Origin: Methanobacteriota archaeon
GTDB lineage: Archaea > Hydrothermarchaeota > Hydrothermarchaeia > Hydrothermarchaeales > SZUA-236
NCBI GenBank assembly: GCA_003695745.1
Contig: RFHW01000022.1
Span: 1 to 6,116, forward strand
Direction of reading: 5' to 3'
DNA: 6,116 bases
The notes under the pieces were generated by a model. It did no database searches. It was not told the DNA's origin and was given only the letters and a program-made list of their open reading frames with translations. Numbering within the stretch: position 1 is the stretch's first letter; every line of letters starts with the position of its first letter. Shown in pieces: positions 1 through 5,747 of this stretch. Position numbers and translations under genes: made by a program.

Positions 1-17
1 AACTCTATCAGCCAGAA

Positions 18-124
18 GGGTTTTTGGGTTCTCACTTTCGTTGAGACGAGCCCCTACTGCCCGGCTCAGCAGGCAAATCCACGAAGAGCCACCGCAATTT
101 GCGAGATTTACCGCCCAAAAACCC
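18..124. other. Self-complementary segment, possible structured RNA or repeat-element end
   Basis: The segment is closed by a perfect 11-base inverted repeat, GGGTTTTTGGG (18-28) and CCCAAAAACCC (114-124). Inside are further possible stems: CTCA/TGAG (31-34 with 42-45), CCTACTG/CAGCAGG with one mismatch (53-59 with 67-73), and CGCA/TGCG (93-96 with 100-103). This would fold as a multi-branched structure on either strand. It is GC-richer than the spacer that follows. One reading frame on each strand is open from the left edge to about position 150, neither with a ribosome binding site or a recognisable protein product. It could be a non-coding RNA, the end of a mobile or repeat element, or the edge of a gene lying outside the window. 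Nothing in the sequence decides between these. Confidence 0.3.
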
Positions 125-380
125 ACAGAGAAAATATCAGTTTGAGATGAAGGGGAGAAAACGGAGATATTTCAGGTTATCAGAAAGAAGCACTAATCAG
201 ATATACAATAAGTGAGATGCTCAACAGTAAAAACTATATGCATAACGAACTATCTAAAAACTTATAATATATGTAGCAAACAACTAATCTCCACTAAACA
301 TAAATACTAAACGCAAAGGAGATTAACTTAGTAATAAGATAAAATGATGTTCTCATCAGATACACTAAACGAACTTTACT
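125..380. other. AT-rich intergenic spacer without a convincing gene
   Basis: This AT-rich stretch contains stops in all frames and no gene I can support. It carries three copies of ACTAAAC (293-299, 306-312, 364-370), a TATA-like tract around 262-273 with no suitable gene behind it, and an inverted repeat (285-325). A ribosome-binding-like AAAGGAG (315-321) has no start codon at a useful distance. It lies downstream of the minus-strand gene ending at 381, so part of it is probably the 3' untranslated region of that gene. Confidence 0.5.
285..325 (-). terminator. Possible weak stem-loop downstream of the zinc-ribbon gene
   Basis: TAATCTCC (285-292) and GGAGATTA (318-325) form a perfect 8-base inverted repeat with a 25-base loop, 55 bases past the stop of the minus-strand gene. 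On the minus strand it is followed by a modest T-containing stretch rather than a clean U-tract. The loop is long and the role as terminator is a guess. Confidence 0.18.
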
Positions 381-824
381 TCAAGCTATGGCATCCCCCA
401 GCGCTTCGATTATATCCCTTGCAAGCCCGCTGTCAACACCTTTTATCAGGGTGAGGGTCTCAGAACGGTTTTCCTTTGACCCAAAGGCATCTGAAGAGAT
501 GTTTTTCACATCTATAGGGTCGTTTTCGCACACCTTCTCCAGGGCCGCCGGCTTGAACATTGCTGTAAGCCGCATCAGCTCATAATATGTGAGGTATCTT
601 TCCTTTCTCAGCTTCAGGATCCCCCTGAGCTTCTCCAGATATGTGTCCGCCTTCAAAGGCGCTTCGTGCCATGTGCTGTAGCCGCATCTCGGGCAGCTTG
701 TGTGGGAGTATTCTGAGCCGCAAACCCTGCATGTGGCGCCTGCCTCTTTGTCAGCCCCGCACACAGGGCAGACCACCTCTTTTTCAAAACTGCATTCCGG
801 ACACTGCCACAGGGCCATGGACAT
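381..824 (-). CDS. Small protein with two predicted zinc-ribbon modules, function unknown
   Basis: A 147-residue protein. The first 50 residues carry four CxxC knuckles: CPEC (8-11), CPVC (19-22), CRVC (32-35) and CPRC (44-47), enough for two Zn(Cys)4 ribbons. The remainder is predicted mainly helical, with no signal peptide or membrane segment. I do not recognise the family. Such proteins in archaea often bind nucleic acid or protein partners, but this is family-level expectation only. It is transcribed divergently from the peptide operon across 123 bases and may be an unrelated neighbour or a regulator. No Shine-Dalgarno site precedes the start, which suggests a leaderless message. A second in-frame ATG at 818 (residue 3) sits about 24 bases from the centre of a TATA-like palindrome and may be the true start, giving 145 residues. 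Confidence 0.75.
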   Translation of the reverse strand: MSMALWQCPECSFEKEVVCPVCGADKEAGATCRVCGSEYSHTSCPRCGYSTWHEAPLKADTYLEKLRGILKLRKERYLTYYELMRLTAMFKPAALEKVCENDPIDVKNISSDAFGSKENRSETLTLIKGVDSGLARDIIEALGDAIA

Positions 825-835
825 AGTGGGATTTT

Positions 836-847
836 TTTATTAATAAA
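836..847 (-). promoter_or_regulatory. Possible TATA box for the divergent zinc-ribbon gene
   Basis: TTTATTAATAAA is a perfect 12-base palindrome. Read on the minus strand its centre lies about 24 bases before the ATG at 818 and 18 before the ATG at 824. That spacing fits leaderless transcription starting at the second ATG better than at the first. It is AT-rich sequence, so chance occurrence is possible. Confidence 0.3.
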
Positions 848-893
848 TCTATCCAGCATAAATCCACATAAAACAAAAATATGGGCAGCAAGA

Positions 894-905
894 TTTATAT
901 ATAAA
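894..905 (+). promoter_or_regulatory. Archaeal TATA box of the peptide/radical SAM operon
   Basis: TTTATATATAAA followed by an A-run closely matches the archaeal TATA consensus. Centred near 899, it predicts transcription starting about 25 bases downstream, near 922-926. The result would be a leader of roughly 22-26 bases that contains the Shine-Dalgarno site at 937-942 before the ATG at 948. It is the only strong plus-strand promoter seen, so the whole operon is probably driven from here, with the peptide first. Confidence 0.65.
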
Positions 906-936
906 AAATGCGGGAGATATAGCCAAGAAGCAGCTT

Positions 937-942
937 AGGAGG
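937..942 (+). promoter_or_regulatory. Strong ribosome binding site of the precursor peptide gene
   Basis: AGGAGG is a perfect anti-Shine-Dalgarno match, five bases before the ATG at 948. An in-frame TAG at 936-938 excludes any longer protein. This site is the main reason to believe the 32-codon frame is translated. Confidence 0.8.
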
Positions 943-947
943 ATACC

Positions 948-1046
948 ATGGAAGAAAAGACAGAGTGGAAGCTCTCCATCGAGGATTTTGAGAAGGCCGC
1001 CTGCTACAGGGACCACGGCGACTACAGGCCTGTAGGCGATTTCTAA
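948..1046 (+). CDS. Putative RiPP precursor peptide with tandem YRxxGD motifs (32 aa)
   Basis: A 32-residue peptide starting MEEKTEWKLSIEDF and ending CYRDHGDYRPVGDF. Seen directly: a perfect AGGAGG five bases upstream, a TATA box at proper distance, and a TAA stop. The N-terminal part (about 1-18) is acidic with spaced hydrophobic residues (W7, L9, I11, F14), as expected of a leader bound by a PqqD-like domain. The C-terminal part is the only Cys (C19), two tandem hexapeptides Y20-R-D-H-G-D25 and Y26-R-P-V-G-D31, and a terminal Phe. The next gene encodes a radical SAM/SPASM maturase with its own recognition domain, the standard RiPP arrangement. The likely modified residues are C19, the two Tyr, the Asp residues or the terminal Phe; this is inference. 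The C-terminal GDF brings to mind an NCBIfam 'GDL motif peptide-associated' radical SAM/SPASM maturase family, from unverified memory, so a relationship would need a search. It is too short for routine gene callers. Confidence 0.8.
   Translation: MEEKTEWKLSIEDFEKAACYRDHGDYRPVGDF
1022..1035. repeat. 14-base perfect palindrome in the 3' end of the precursor gene
   Basis: CTACAGGCCTGTAG lies in the codons for D25 to G30 of the peptide. As RNA it can form a 5-bp stem with a GGCC loop. Its right half (CCTGTAG, 1029-1035) can instead pair with an upstream CTACAGG (1004-1010), which encodes part of the first YR motif. It may be a by-product of the repeated TAC AGG codons, or a structure tuning read-through into the enzymes. 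Confidence 0.4.
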
Positions 1047-1073
1047 AGGGCTGGAGCTGAACCCTGGTGTAAA

Positions 1074-2408
1074 ATGGCTCTTGGAGACAGGGTTCAAAGA
1101 AACCCCAATGTAGTGTGGAGGAGAGAGACCAGGGGCGGGACCTCTGAGGGCGTTCTACTCTTCAACTACGCAACACAGAAGATACACTTTCTCAATGACC
1201 CCGGGGGAAGGATATGGGAGATATGTGAAGGAAGGAGCCCTCTGGAGATCGGGAGGGAGCTTGGAGCCCCTGATAAAGAGGGTGAGATCGAATCATTCCT
1301 GAAGGACCTGGAATACAGAGGCCTTATATTAGCCGGAGCTGCAGATGCGGCCGGGTCCAGAGACCGCCCCGGCAAGGCCGCCGAGGACGGGAAAGGCATG
1401 TGGGAGGGGCCTGTCTACTTTGACGCACCCCTCTTCGTCCAGTTCGACTGCACCAACCGATGCAACCTCAGGTGCAGGCACTGCGTCACCGATGGCGGTG
1501 TGGAGCGGTGGGATGAGCTCACCACAGAGGAGGCCTCAGGATTGATCGAAACCCTCGGTGAGATGGGCGTCTTCCAGATAGGCTTCTCAGGCGGCGAGCC
1601 CCTTATGCGGCCGGACATCTTCGAGCTCATGGCTGAGGTGAAGCGGCATGGCATGAAGGTGCAGCTCACCACGAACGCAACCCTCGTGGACGACGATACT
1701 GCAGATAGGATCGCAGAGTTTGACCCTGTCACCGTTGGCGTGAGCCTTGAAGGCGGCACCAAAGGGGCATACGAATACTTCAGGGGGAGCGGGAACTTTG
1801 AGCGCTTCCTCAGGGGTGTGAAGGCGCTGAAAGGGCAGGGGCTCCCTGTGAAGTTCAAGGGCGCCATCATGAGGCGGAACCTGGGCGAGATGAAGGCCAT
1901 TGCAGGGCTTGCCATGGAGCTCGGTGTGGAGGCGGTGGACCTCTTCCTCTTTTACCCTCAGGGCAGGGGCGCTGCCATGGCAGATGAGAAGCTCACGCCC
2001 CTGGAGATCAGGGATTTCCTCACCCGGCTTGCAGGGATGAAAAAGGAGCTGGAAGGCCGTCTTGAGATAGATGTGGAGGACAAGCCAAACGCCTTCCTCG
2101 TGGACCCCGGGCTCTCCCACTCCACATGCGGCGCCGGGGCATACTGGGCCGAGGTCCTGCCAGATGGGAGCGTTGTCCCCTGCGTCTTCTTCAGGGACGT
2201 GGTGGCAGGCAACGTGCGCAGAGAGGGTTTCAGGGCGGCATGGCGCTCGGAGGTCTGGAGGCCTTTCAGGGACAGACGTGGACTGAAGGGCAGATGCGGC
2301 TCCTGCGAGCACAGGGCAAGATGCGGCGGCGGATGCCGGGCCAACGGATACATGGATGGAGGTGATTTCCTTGCAGAGGATGGGCTCTGCTGGTATGAAG
2401 GCGCCTGA
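1074..2408 (+). CDS. Radical SAM/SPASM peptide maturase with N-terminal PqqD-like RRE domain
   Basis: A 444-residue predicted iron-sulfur enzyme, probably cytosolic, likely the first to act on the 32-residue peptide. Residues 1-88 resemble PqqD-like RiPP recognition elements (LLFNYATQKIHFLND then IWEICEGRSPLEIGREL), which bind leader peptides. A flexible Ala/Gly/Asp linker (about 89-112) follows. The radical SAM barrel begins near 118 with C130-NLR-C134-RH-C137, which binds the 4Fe-4S cluster that cleaves SAM, and GGEP at 173-176. The C-terminal SPASM domain has all seven expected cysteines: C352-x12-G-x4-C370, then C408-x2-C411-x5-C417-x3-C421-x17-C439, for two auxiliary clusters. Relatives with this build (PqqE, MftC and other SPASM maturases) make crosslinks or decarboxylations; the reaction here cannot be read. 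The ATG at 1074 is the first start after the peptide's stop, which is in the same frame. GGTG (1066-1069) is the nearest weak ribosome site, with GGAG at 1053-1056 further off. Confidence 0.93.
   Translation: MALGDRVQRNPNVVWRRETRGGTSEGVLLFNYATQKIHFLNDPGGRIWEICEGRSPLEIGRELGAPDKEGEIESFLKDLEYRGLILAGAADAAGSRDRPGKAAEDGKGMWEGPVYFDAPLFVQFDCTNRCNLRCRHCVTDGGVERWDELTTEEASGLIETLGEMGVFQIGFSGGEPLMRPDIFELMAEVKRHGMKVQLTTNATLVDDDTADRIAEFDPVTVGVSLEGGTKGAYEYFRGSGNFERFLRGVKALKGQGLPVKFKGAIMRRNLGEMKAIAGLAMELGVEAVDLFLFYPQGRGAAMADEKLTPLEIRDFLTRLAGMKKELEGRLEIDVEDKPNAFLVDPGLSHSTCGAGAYWAEVLPDGSVVPCVFFRDVVAGNVRREGFRAAWRSEVWRPFRDRRGLKGRCGSCEHRARCGGGCRANGYMDGGDFLAEDGLCWYEGA
2358..2366 (+). promoter_or_regulatory. Near-perfect Shine-Dalgarno that decides the start of the second SPASM gene
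   Basis: GGAGGTGAT matches nine bases of the complement of the archaeal 16S 3' tail, inside the end of the upstream gene. The TTG at 2371 begins eight bases after GGAGG, a normal spacing. The ATG at 2356 overlaps this site and cannot use it, and the ATGs at 2380 and 2395 are too far away. Confidence 0.6.
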
Positions 2409-3408
2409 ATCAGGCCTCTACACCGCCGAGATACGGGTGACCCGTGCCTGCAACCTCAGGTGCAGGCATTGCTCTGTGGCGGCAGGCAGTCCTGCCGAGA
2501 AGGAGCTGACCCGTGAGGAGATCGAAGGTGTGCTGGACGACCTTGCAGGTATGGGCGCCCTCTATGTGGTCTTCACAGGCGGCGAGCCCTTGCTGAGACC
2601 GGACATCACAGACCTCGTGGCATATGCCTCATCCAGAGGGCTTCAGCCCAGCATCGACACCAACGGCCTGCTCCTCACATCTGAAGCGGCTGAGGATCTG
2701 AAAAGAGCAGGGGTCTCCACGGTGCAGGTGAGCCTGGACGGCGCAAAAAAGACCCATGAGGCCATACGTGGAGAAGGCTCTTACGATGGGGCGGTCTCAG
2801 GTATAAAGAACGCCCTTTCCCAGGGCATCTACACGACGATCAATTTCACCATCTCCAGGATGAATCAAGGAGACCTTGAAGATGTCATCGAGCTTGCAAG
2901 GGAGCTTGGCGTCCGGGCCCTGTCCATGGAGAGGTTCACACCCACCGGGAGAGGAGTCGAGATGAGGGATGCCCTCCAGAGCCCTGAAGAGTTCAAGAAA
3001 AGCCTTGAGACCCTCTTCTCTGCAGAGGGATTGAGGACCTCCTCCACAGACCCTCTGAGCATCTTTCTCAAGGACGGGTTTGTTGCCAGATACTCTGGAG
3101 ACGAGCTTGGGAAGAGGATATGCGGGGGCTGCACCGCCGGGGTTGCGGCCATCACCATCTCCTACGACGGCCAGGTATACCCATGCCCCAAGCTGGAGGT
3201 CCCCTGCGGCAACATCAGGGACAGGGGCCTTCCAGAGATATGGGCTGAGAACAGGGTCATCAACAGGCTGCGTTTCAGAGAGTTGAATGGGGCCTGCGGG
3301 ACATGCCGGTGGCGGAACCTCTGCGGAGGCTGCCGGGCCGTGGCCATGGCAGAGTCAGGCAACTACCTGGGAGAGGACCCGGGCTGTTTTATCGAGGCAG
3401 GGCCATGA
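2371..3408 (+). CDS. Second radical SAM/SPASM maturase, no recognition domain
   Basis: 345 residues from a TTG start chosen for its ribosome site; ATG at 2356, 2380 or 2395 are alternatives that change only the N-terminus. The radical SAM core starts almost at once: C27-NLR-C31-RH-C34, with GGEP at 70-73 and a typical β-strand SLDG at 121-124. The SPASM domain has C254-x12-G-x4-C272, then C309-x2-C312-x5-C318-x2-C321-x17-C339; extra Cys at 251 and 279 may also bind metal. The LCGGCRA spacing (CX2C) is like PqqE, NirJ and AhbC/AhbD rather than the CX3C of the upstream enzyme. It has no PqqD-like domain, so it may borrow that of its neighbour or act on an already modified peptide. Function in the pathway is inferred from position: it overlaps the first maturase by 38 bases and the next gene by four. 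A haem-biosynthesis-type role is the main alternative, though nothing around it supports one. Confidence 0.9.
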   Translation: MQRMGSAGMKAPESGLYTAEIRVTRACNLRCRHCSVAAGSPAEKELTREEIEGVLDDLAGMGALYVVFTGGEPLLRPDITDLVAYASSRGLQPSIDTNGLLLTSEAAEDLKRAGVSTVQVSLDGAKKTHEAIRGEGSYDGAVSGIKNALSQGIYTTINFTISRMNQGDLEDVIELARELGVRALSMERFTPTGRGVEMRDALQSPEEFKKSLETLFSAEGLRTSSTDPLSIFLKDGFVARYSGDELGKRICGGCTAGVAAITISYDGQVYPCPKLEVPCGNIRDRGLPEIWAENRVINRLRFRELNGACGTCRWRNLCGGCRAVAMAESGNYLGEDPGCFIEAGP

Positions 3409-4484
3409 AGAAAGAGGACGTTGAGCTTAAGGTGGAGCTTCTCACACTTGGAGCGGTGGTCTCAGAGGAGGGCTGGGACGCCTACAAGAGGAGCGCAGGC
3501 TTCCAGATATATCTTGATGACCTTGCGGTGAGCGTGCCCGCATGGGGGAAGTACAAGCGGTACAAGCATGTGGAGAGATCGCCCTTCCTCATAACAAGGG
3601 AGGGAGAGCGGTGGGAGCTTCATCGTGACGGCGAGTTCCTGAGGGAGATCAGGGTGAACCCGCGGCCCGCCTTCTATGACATGAAGACCACAGATGGCGT
3701 GGACATGTGGCGGGTGCTCCATGTGTGCGGCGACAACTGCCTCCTCACAGGGGTGAGGCAGACATGCAGCCTCATGAAAGGCGGACAGCAGTGCAGGTTC
3801 TGCGGCACCATATTCAACCCGCGCTATGAGGGCCGGCTCGACAGGAAGACGCCTCTCCAGCTGGCCGAGGCCGTGGAGGCAGGTATGAAGGAAGGGATGA
3901 TAGATGTCATGTTATCGTCAGGCGTGACAAAGACGCCTGACCGGGGCGTCAGGGACATAGCCGAGGCGGCCCGTGCAATAAAGGACCGGGTGGATGTGAG
4001 GATACAGGCCGAGGTGGCTGTGCCCGAGGACCCGGAGATGCTCAGGGAGTTCGAGGGTGTGGTGGACTGCATCAGCCTCAACGTGGAGACCCTTGACCAG
4101 CGGGTGCGGGAGGAGATATGCCCCGGCAAATCAAAGATACCCTATGAGGATTATTTCAGGGCCTTTGACATATCTCTGGAGCTCTTCGGCGAGAACCAGG
4201 TGAACTCATGGCTCATCGCCGGCATGGGCGAGAGCGACGAGAGCGTGCTCATGAGCGCAGCGAGGCTTGCAGAAGCGGGCGTCTATCCCTATCTCGTGGC
4301 GCTGCGGCCCTCCAAGCTCACAGGCCTTGAGGATCAGCCGCCGCCATCGCCTGAGAGGCTGGGACGGCTCTGCAAGGAGGTGGCGGGGATCGTGAAGGAC
4401 GCGGGGCTCCGGCCTGAGAAGAACAGGGCTGGGTGCATCAGATGCAGCGCCTGCAGCGCAGTAAAGGACTATGTCAATCTCTAA
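3405..4484 (+). CDS. MSMEG_0568-like radical SAM protein with unusual CX8CX2C cluster motif
   Basis: A 359-residue protein. Residues 1-105 form a domain ending in SPF (59-61), RPAFYD (87-92) and TTDG. The radical SAM cluster motif is C121-x8-C130-RF-C133, not the usual CX3CX2C, and it is followed by a barrel with QAEV (201-204), NVETLD (226-231), PGKSKIPYEDY and an AGMGES turn (272-277). The C-terminus has C344-x2-C347-x2-C350, which could hold part of an extra cluster. These landmarks match, from memory, the MSMEG_0568 family of radical SAM proteins, found in actinobacterial and other clusters with a Nit1-type nitrilase; that family's reaction is not known to me. No nitrilase is seen here. 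The start at 3405 is chosen because it forms a 4-base ATGA overlap with the previous stop and has GAGG (3394-3397) seven bases ahead. An upstream ATG at 3303 would add 34 Arg/Gly/Pro-rich residues that are only a shadow of the preceding gene. Confidence 0.87.
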   Translation: MKKEDVELKVELLTLGAVVSEEGWDAYKRSAGFQIYLDDLAVSVPAWGKYKRYKHVERSPFLITREGERWELHRDGEFLREIRVNPRPAFYDMKTTDGVDMWRVLHVCGDNCLLTGVRQTCSLMKGGQQCRFCGTIFNPRYEGRLDRKTPLQLAEAVEAGMKEGMIDVMLSSGVTKTPDRGVRDIAEAARAIKDRVDVRIQAEVAVPEDPEMLREFEGVVDCISLNVETLDQRVREEICPGKSKIPYEDYFRAFDISLELFGENQVNSWLIAGMGESDESVLMSAARLAEAGVYPYLVALRPSKLTGLEDQPPPSPERLGRLCKEVAGIVKDAGLRPEKNRAGCIRCSACSAVKDYVNL

Positions 4485-5196
4485 GACCATAGGTGTTTCA
4501 GAGGTCTGGAAAGAGGGATATGAGCGGCTTGCCAAAGCAATGGCCATGCTGCTGCCCGATGGCCCGGGGGCGAGCATCCTTGAGCTTGGCTCCGGCAGAG
4601 GACAGCTCACCATACCCCTCCTGTCAAGGGTCAGTGGGAGGATAGTGGCTGTGGACCGCTCCGAGGAAGACCTGAAAGGCCTTTCCATGGGGCTTGCGGC
4701 TCTGGGTCTGGAGGGCCGGGTCGAGCCCCTGCTCTGCGATGCCATGGACCTGAAGGTGGACGATGGGTCGATGGACGCTGTTTGCTCAAACTTCTTCTTC
4801 GGATGGATTGCGCCTGCTGAGGCGATGGACCTGTTGAATGAGCTTTACAGGGTCCTGAAACCGGGCGGCGTCATGGTCCACTCCGACCTCTGTCCTGCCG
4901 CTGAGAACAGGGCGCAGGAGATAGCCCTTGACCAGGGCAGGCCTGAGAACAACCTCGACCCCTCGCCAAAGTGGTGGACGCCTGAGGAGCTGGGGAGGCT
5001 TGTGGAGGACGCCGGGTTCTCACACACCGAGGTCTCCTATTTCGACTGGGAGGTGCGGTTCGGGTATGATGAGGCCCTGCGCCAGCTCAGGCGATGGGGC
5101 GCAAGGGATGCCTTCATAGGCTCTGTAGATAGGGATCTGAAGGAGCATGGCATGGAGCTTCCCAAAAGCTTTATCCTGAAGGCTGTGAAGGTGTGA
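4471..5196 (+). CDS. Class I SAM-dependent methyltransferase
   Basis: A 241-residue soluble Rossmann-fold methyltransferase. Motif I is ILELGSGRG (36-44), which binds SAM; AVD (60-62) gives the acidic residue that grips the ribose. CDAMDL (89-94), DAVCSNFFFGW (102-112) and LYRVLKPGG (125-133) complete the Methyltransf_11-type pattern. The region after 140 (WW at 168-169, a D/E-rich stretch and the YDEALRQLRRWG helix) would shape the substrate pocket and does not tell me the substrate. It overlaps the end of the preceding radical SAM gene by 14 bases and has only a poorly spaced AAAGGA (4463-4468) ahead, so translation is probably coupled. By context it may methylate the modified peptide or a product released from it; a small-molecule methyltransferase is equally possible from sequence alone. 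Confidence 0.9.
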   Translation: MSISKTIGVSEVWKEGYERLAKAMAMLLPDGPGASILELGSGRGQLTIPLLSRVSGRIVAVDRSEEDLKGLSMGLAALGLEGRVEPLLCDAMDLKVDDGSMDAVCSNFFFGWIAPAEAMDLLNELYRVLKPGGVMVHSDLCPAAENRAQEIALDQGRPENNLDPSPKWWTPEELGRLVEDAGFSHTEVSYFDWEVRFGYDEALRQLRRWGARDAFIGSVDRDLKEHGMELPKSFILKAVKV

Positions 5197-5198
5197 CC

Positions 5199-5747
5199 AT
5201 GGTGAAGGATGCGACCCGTCATGAAGAGGCCAGGGAGCACCTGAAGGCCGCCAGATACCGTGAGGCCATAGAATGCTACAGAGGCATCCTTGAGGAGAAC
5301 CCTGAGGATGATTCGGCATGGCTCTCCATGGGCGGCGCCTACCGGGCGCTGGGCGAGTATGAGCGGGCCATAGAGTGCTATGACAGGGCGCTGGAGATCA
5401 ACCCGGGCTGCGACGACAACTGGTATTATCGGGGCAAGGTCTACGCCCGGCTGAGCGACCATGAGGAGGCGCTGCGCTGTTTCGACCGGGTCCTTGAGAT
5501 CACGCCCACGGACGAGTTCAGCTGGATATCGCGGGCCAAGGCTTTGAAGGGGCTTGGCAGGCTTGAAGAGGCCTTGGCGAGCCTGGAGAGGGCTATAGAG
5601 ATCAACGACCGCAACGAGGACTCCCATTACCTGAAGGTGCAGATCCTGAAGAGGCTGGGGCGGAAGGAGGAGATGGAGAAAGCGCTGGAGCGGCTTCTGG
5701 AGGTGAACCCCCGGCATCAGGCGAGGGAGGAGTACGGCGTTGGGTGA
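5199..5747 (+). CDS. Five-repeat TPR protein
   Basis: A 182-residue protein made almost entirely of tetratricopeptide repeats. The repeat-closing residue recurs every 34 positions (P35, P69, P103, D137, P171), giving five TPRs with typical W/Y-x2-G-x2-Y, LG-x-Y/L-x2-A and A-I/L-x2-Y/F-x2-A/V-L-E-I-N-P patterns. A Cys is conserved at the same helix position in repeats 1-3 (C26, C60, C94). No catalytic domain, signal peptide or membrane segment is present. TPRs bind other proteins or peptide tails, so it may hold the maturation enzymes together or present the peptide; this is inference from position. I chose ATG 5199 because AAGGTG (5188-5193) lies five bases upstream and it sits two bases past the methyltransferase stop. 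A GTG at 5193 overlapping that stop would add two residues. Confidence 0.9.
   Translation: MVKDATRHEEAREHLKAARYREAIECYRGILEENPEDDSAWLSMGGAYRALGEYERAIECYDRALEINPGCDDNWYYRGKVYARLSDHEEALRCFDRVLEITPTDEFSWISRAKALKGLGRLEEALASLERAIEINDRNEDSHYLKVQILKRLGRKEEMEKALERLLEVNPRHQAREEYGVG

Noticed and set aside
1..171. Frames open on both strands at the left edge, possibly the ends of genes outside the window
   Set aside because: Neither has a start signal or a recognisable domain, and the self-complementary sequence explains simultaneous openness about as well. Kept only as a structured segment.
293..370. Three copies of ACTAAAC as a CRISPR-like or operator array
   Set aside because: Seven bases only, with uneven spacing (13 and 58 bases) in AT-rich sequence; expected by chance.
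344..460. Short plus-strand frame starting ATGATG
   Set aside because: No ribosome site at proper distance, overlaps the minus-strand zinc-ribbon gene, and its product resembles no protein.
1047..1065. AGGG/CCCT hairpin in the peptide-maturase gap as an attenuator
   Set aside because: Only four base pairs with an 11-base loop and no T-run; too weak to list as a feature.
1587..2312. Long open frame on the minus strand opposite the first maturase (241 codons)
   Set aside because: It is a shadow of a high-GC gene with clear domains on the plus strand; its own translation has no recognisable domain and no ribosome site.
948..2408. Precursor peptide and first maturase share one reading frame, suggesting stop read-through to a fusion
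   Set aside because: The stop is TAA, the 27-base linker encodes nothing domain-like, and the maturase has its own ATG. A separate precursor is the usual arrangement.
3303..3404. Upstream ATG that would extend the MSMEG_0568-like protein by 34 residues
   Set aside because: The extension lies inside the SPASM coding region of the preceding gene, is Arg/Gly/Pro-rich, and the ATGA overlap at 3405 with a ribosome site is the better start.
5037..5717. Long minus-strand open frame opposite the TPR gene (226 codons)
   Set aside because: Its Leu/Pro/Gln-rich repeats mirror the TPR periodicity of the real gene on the other strand.
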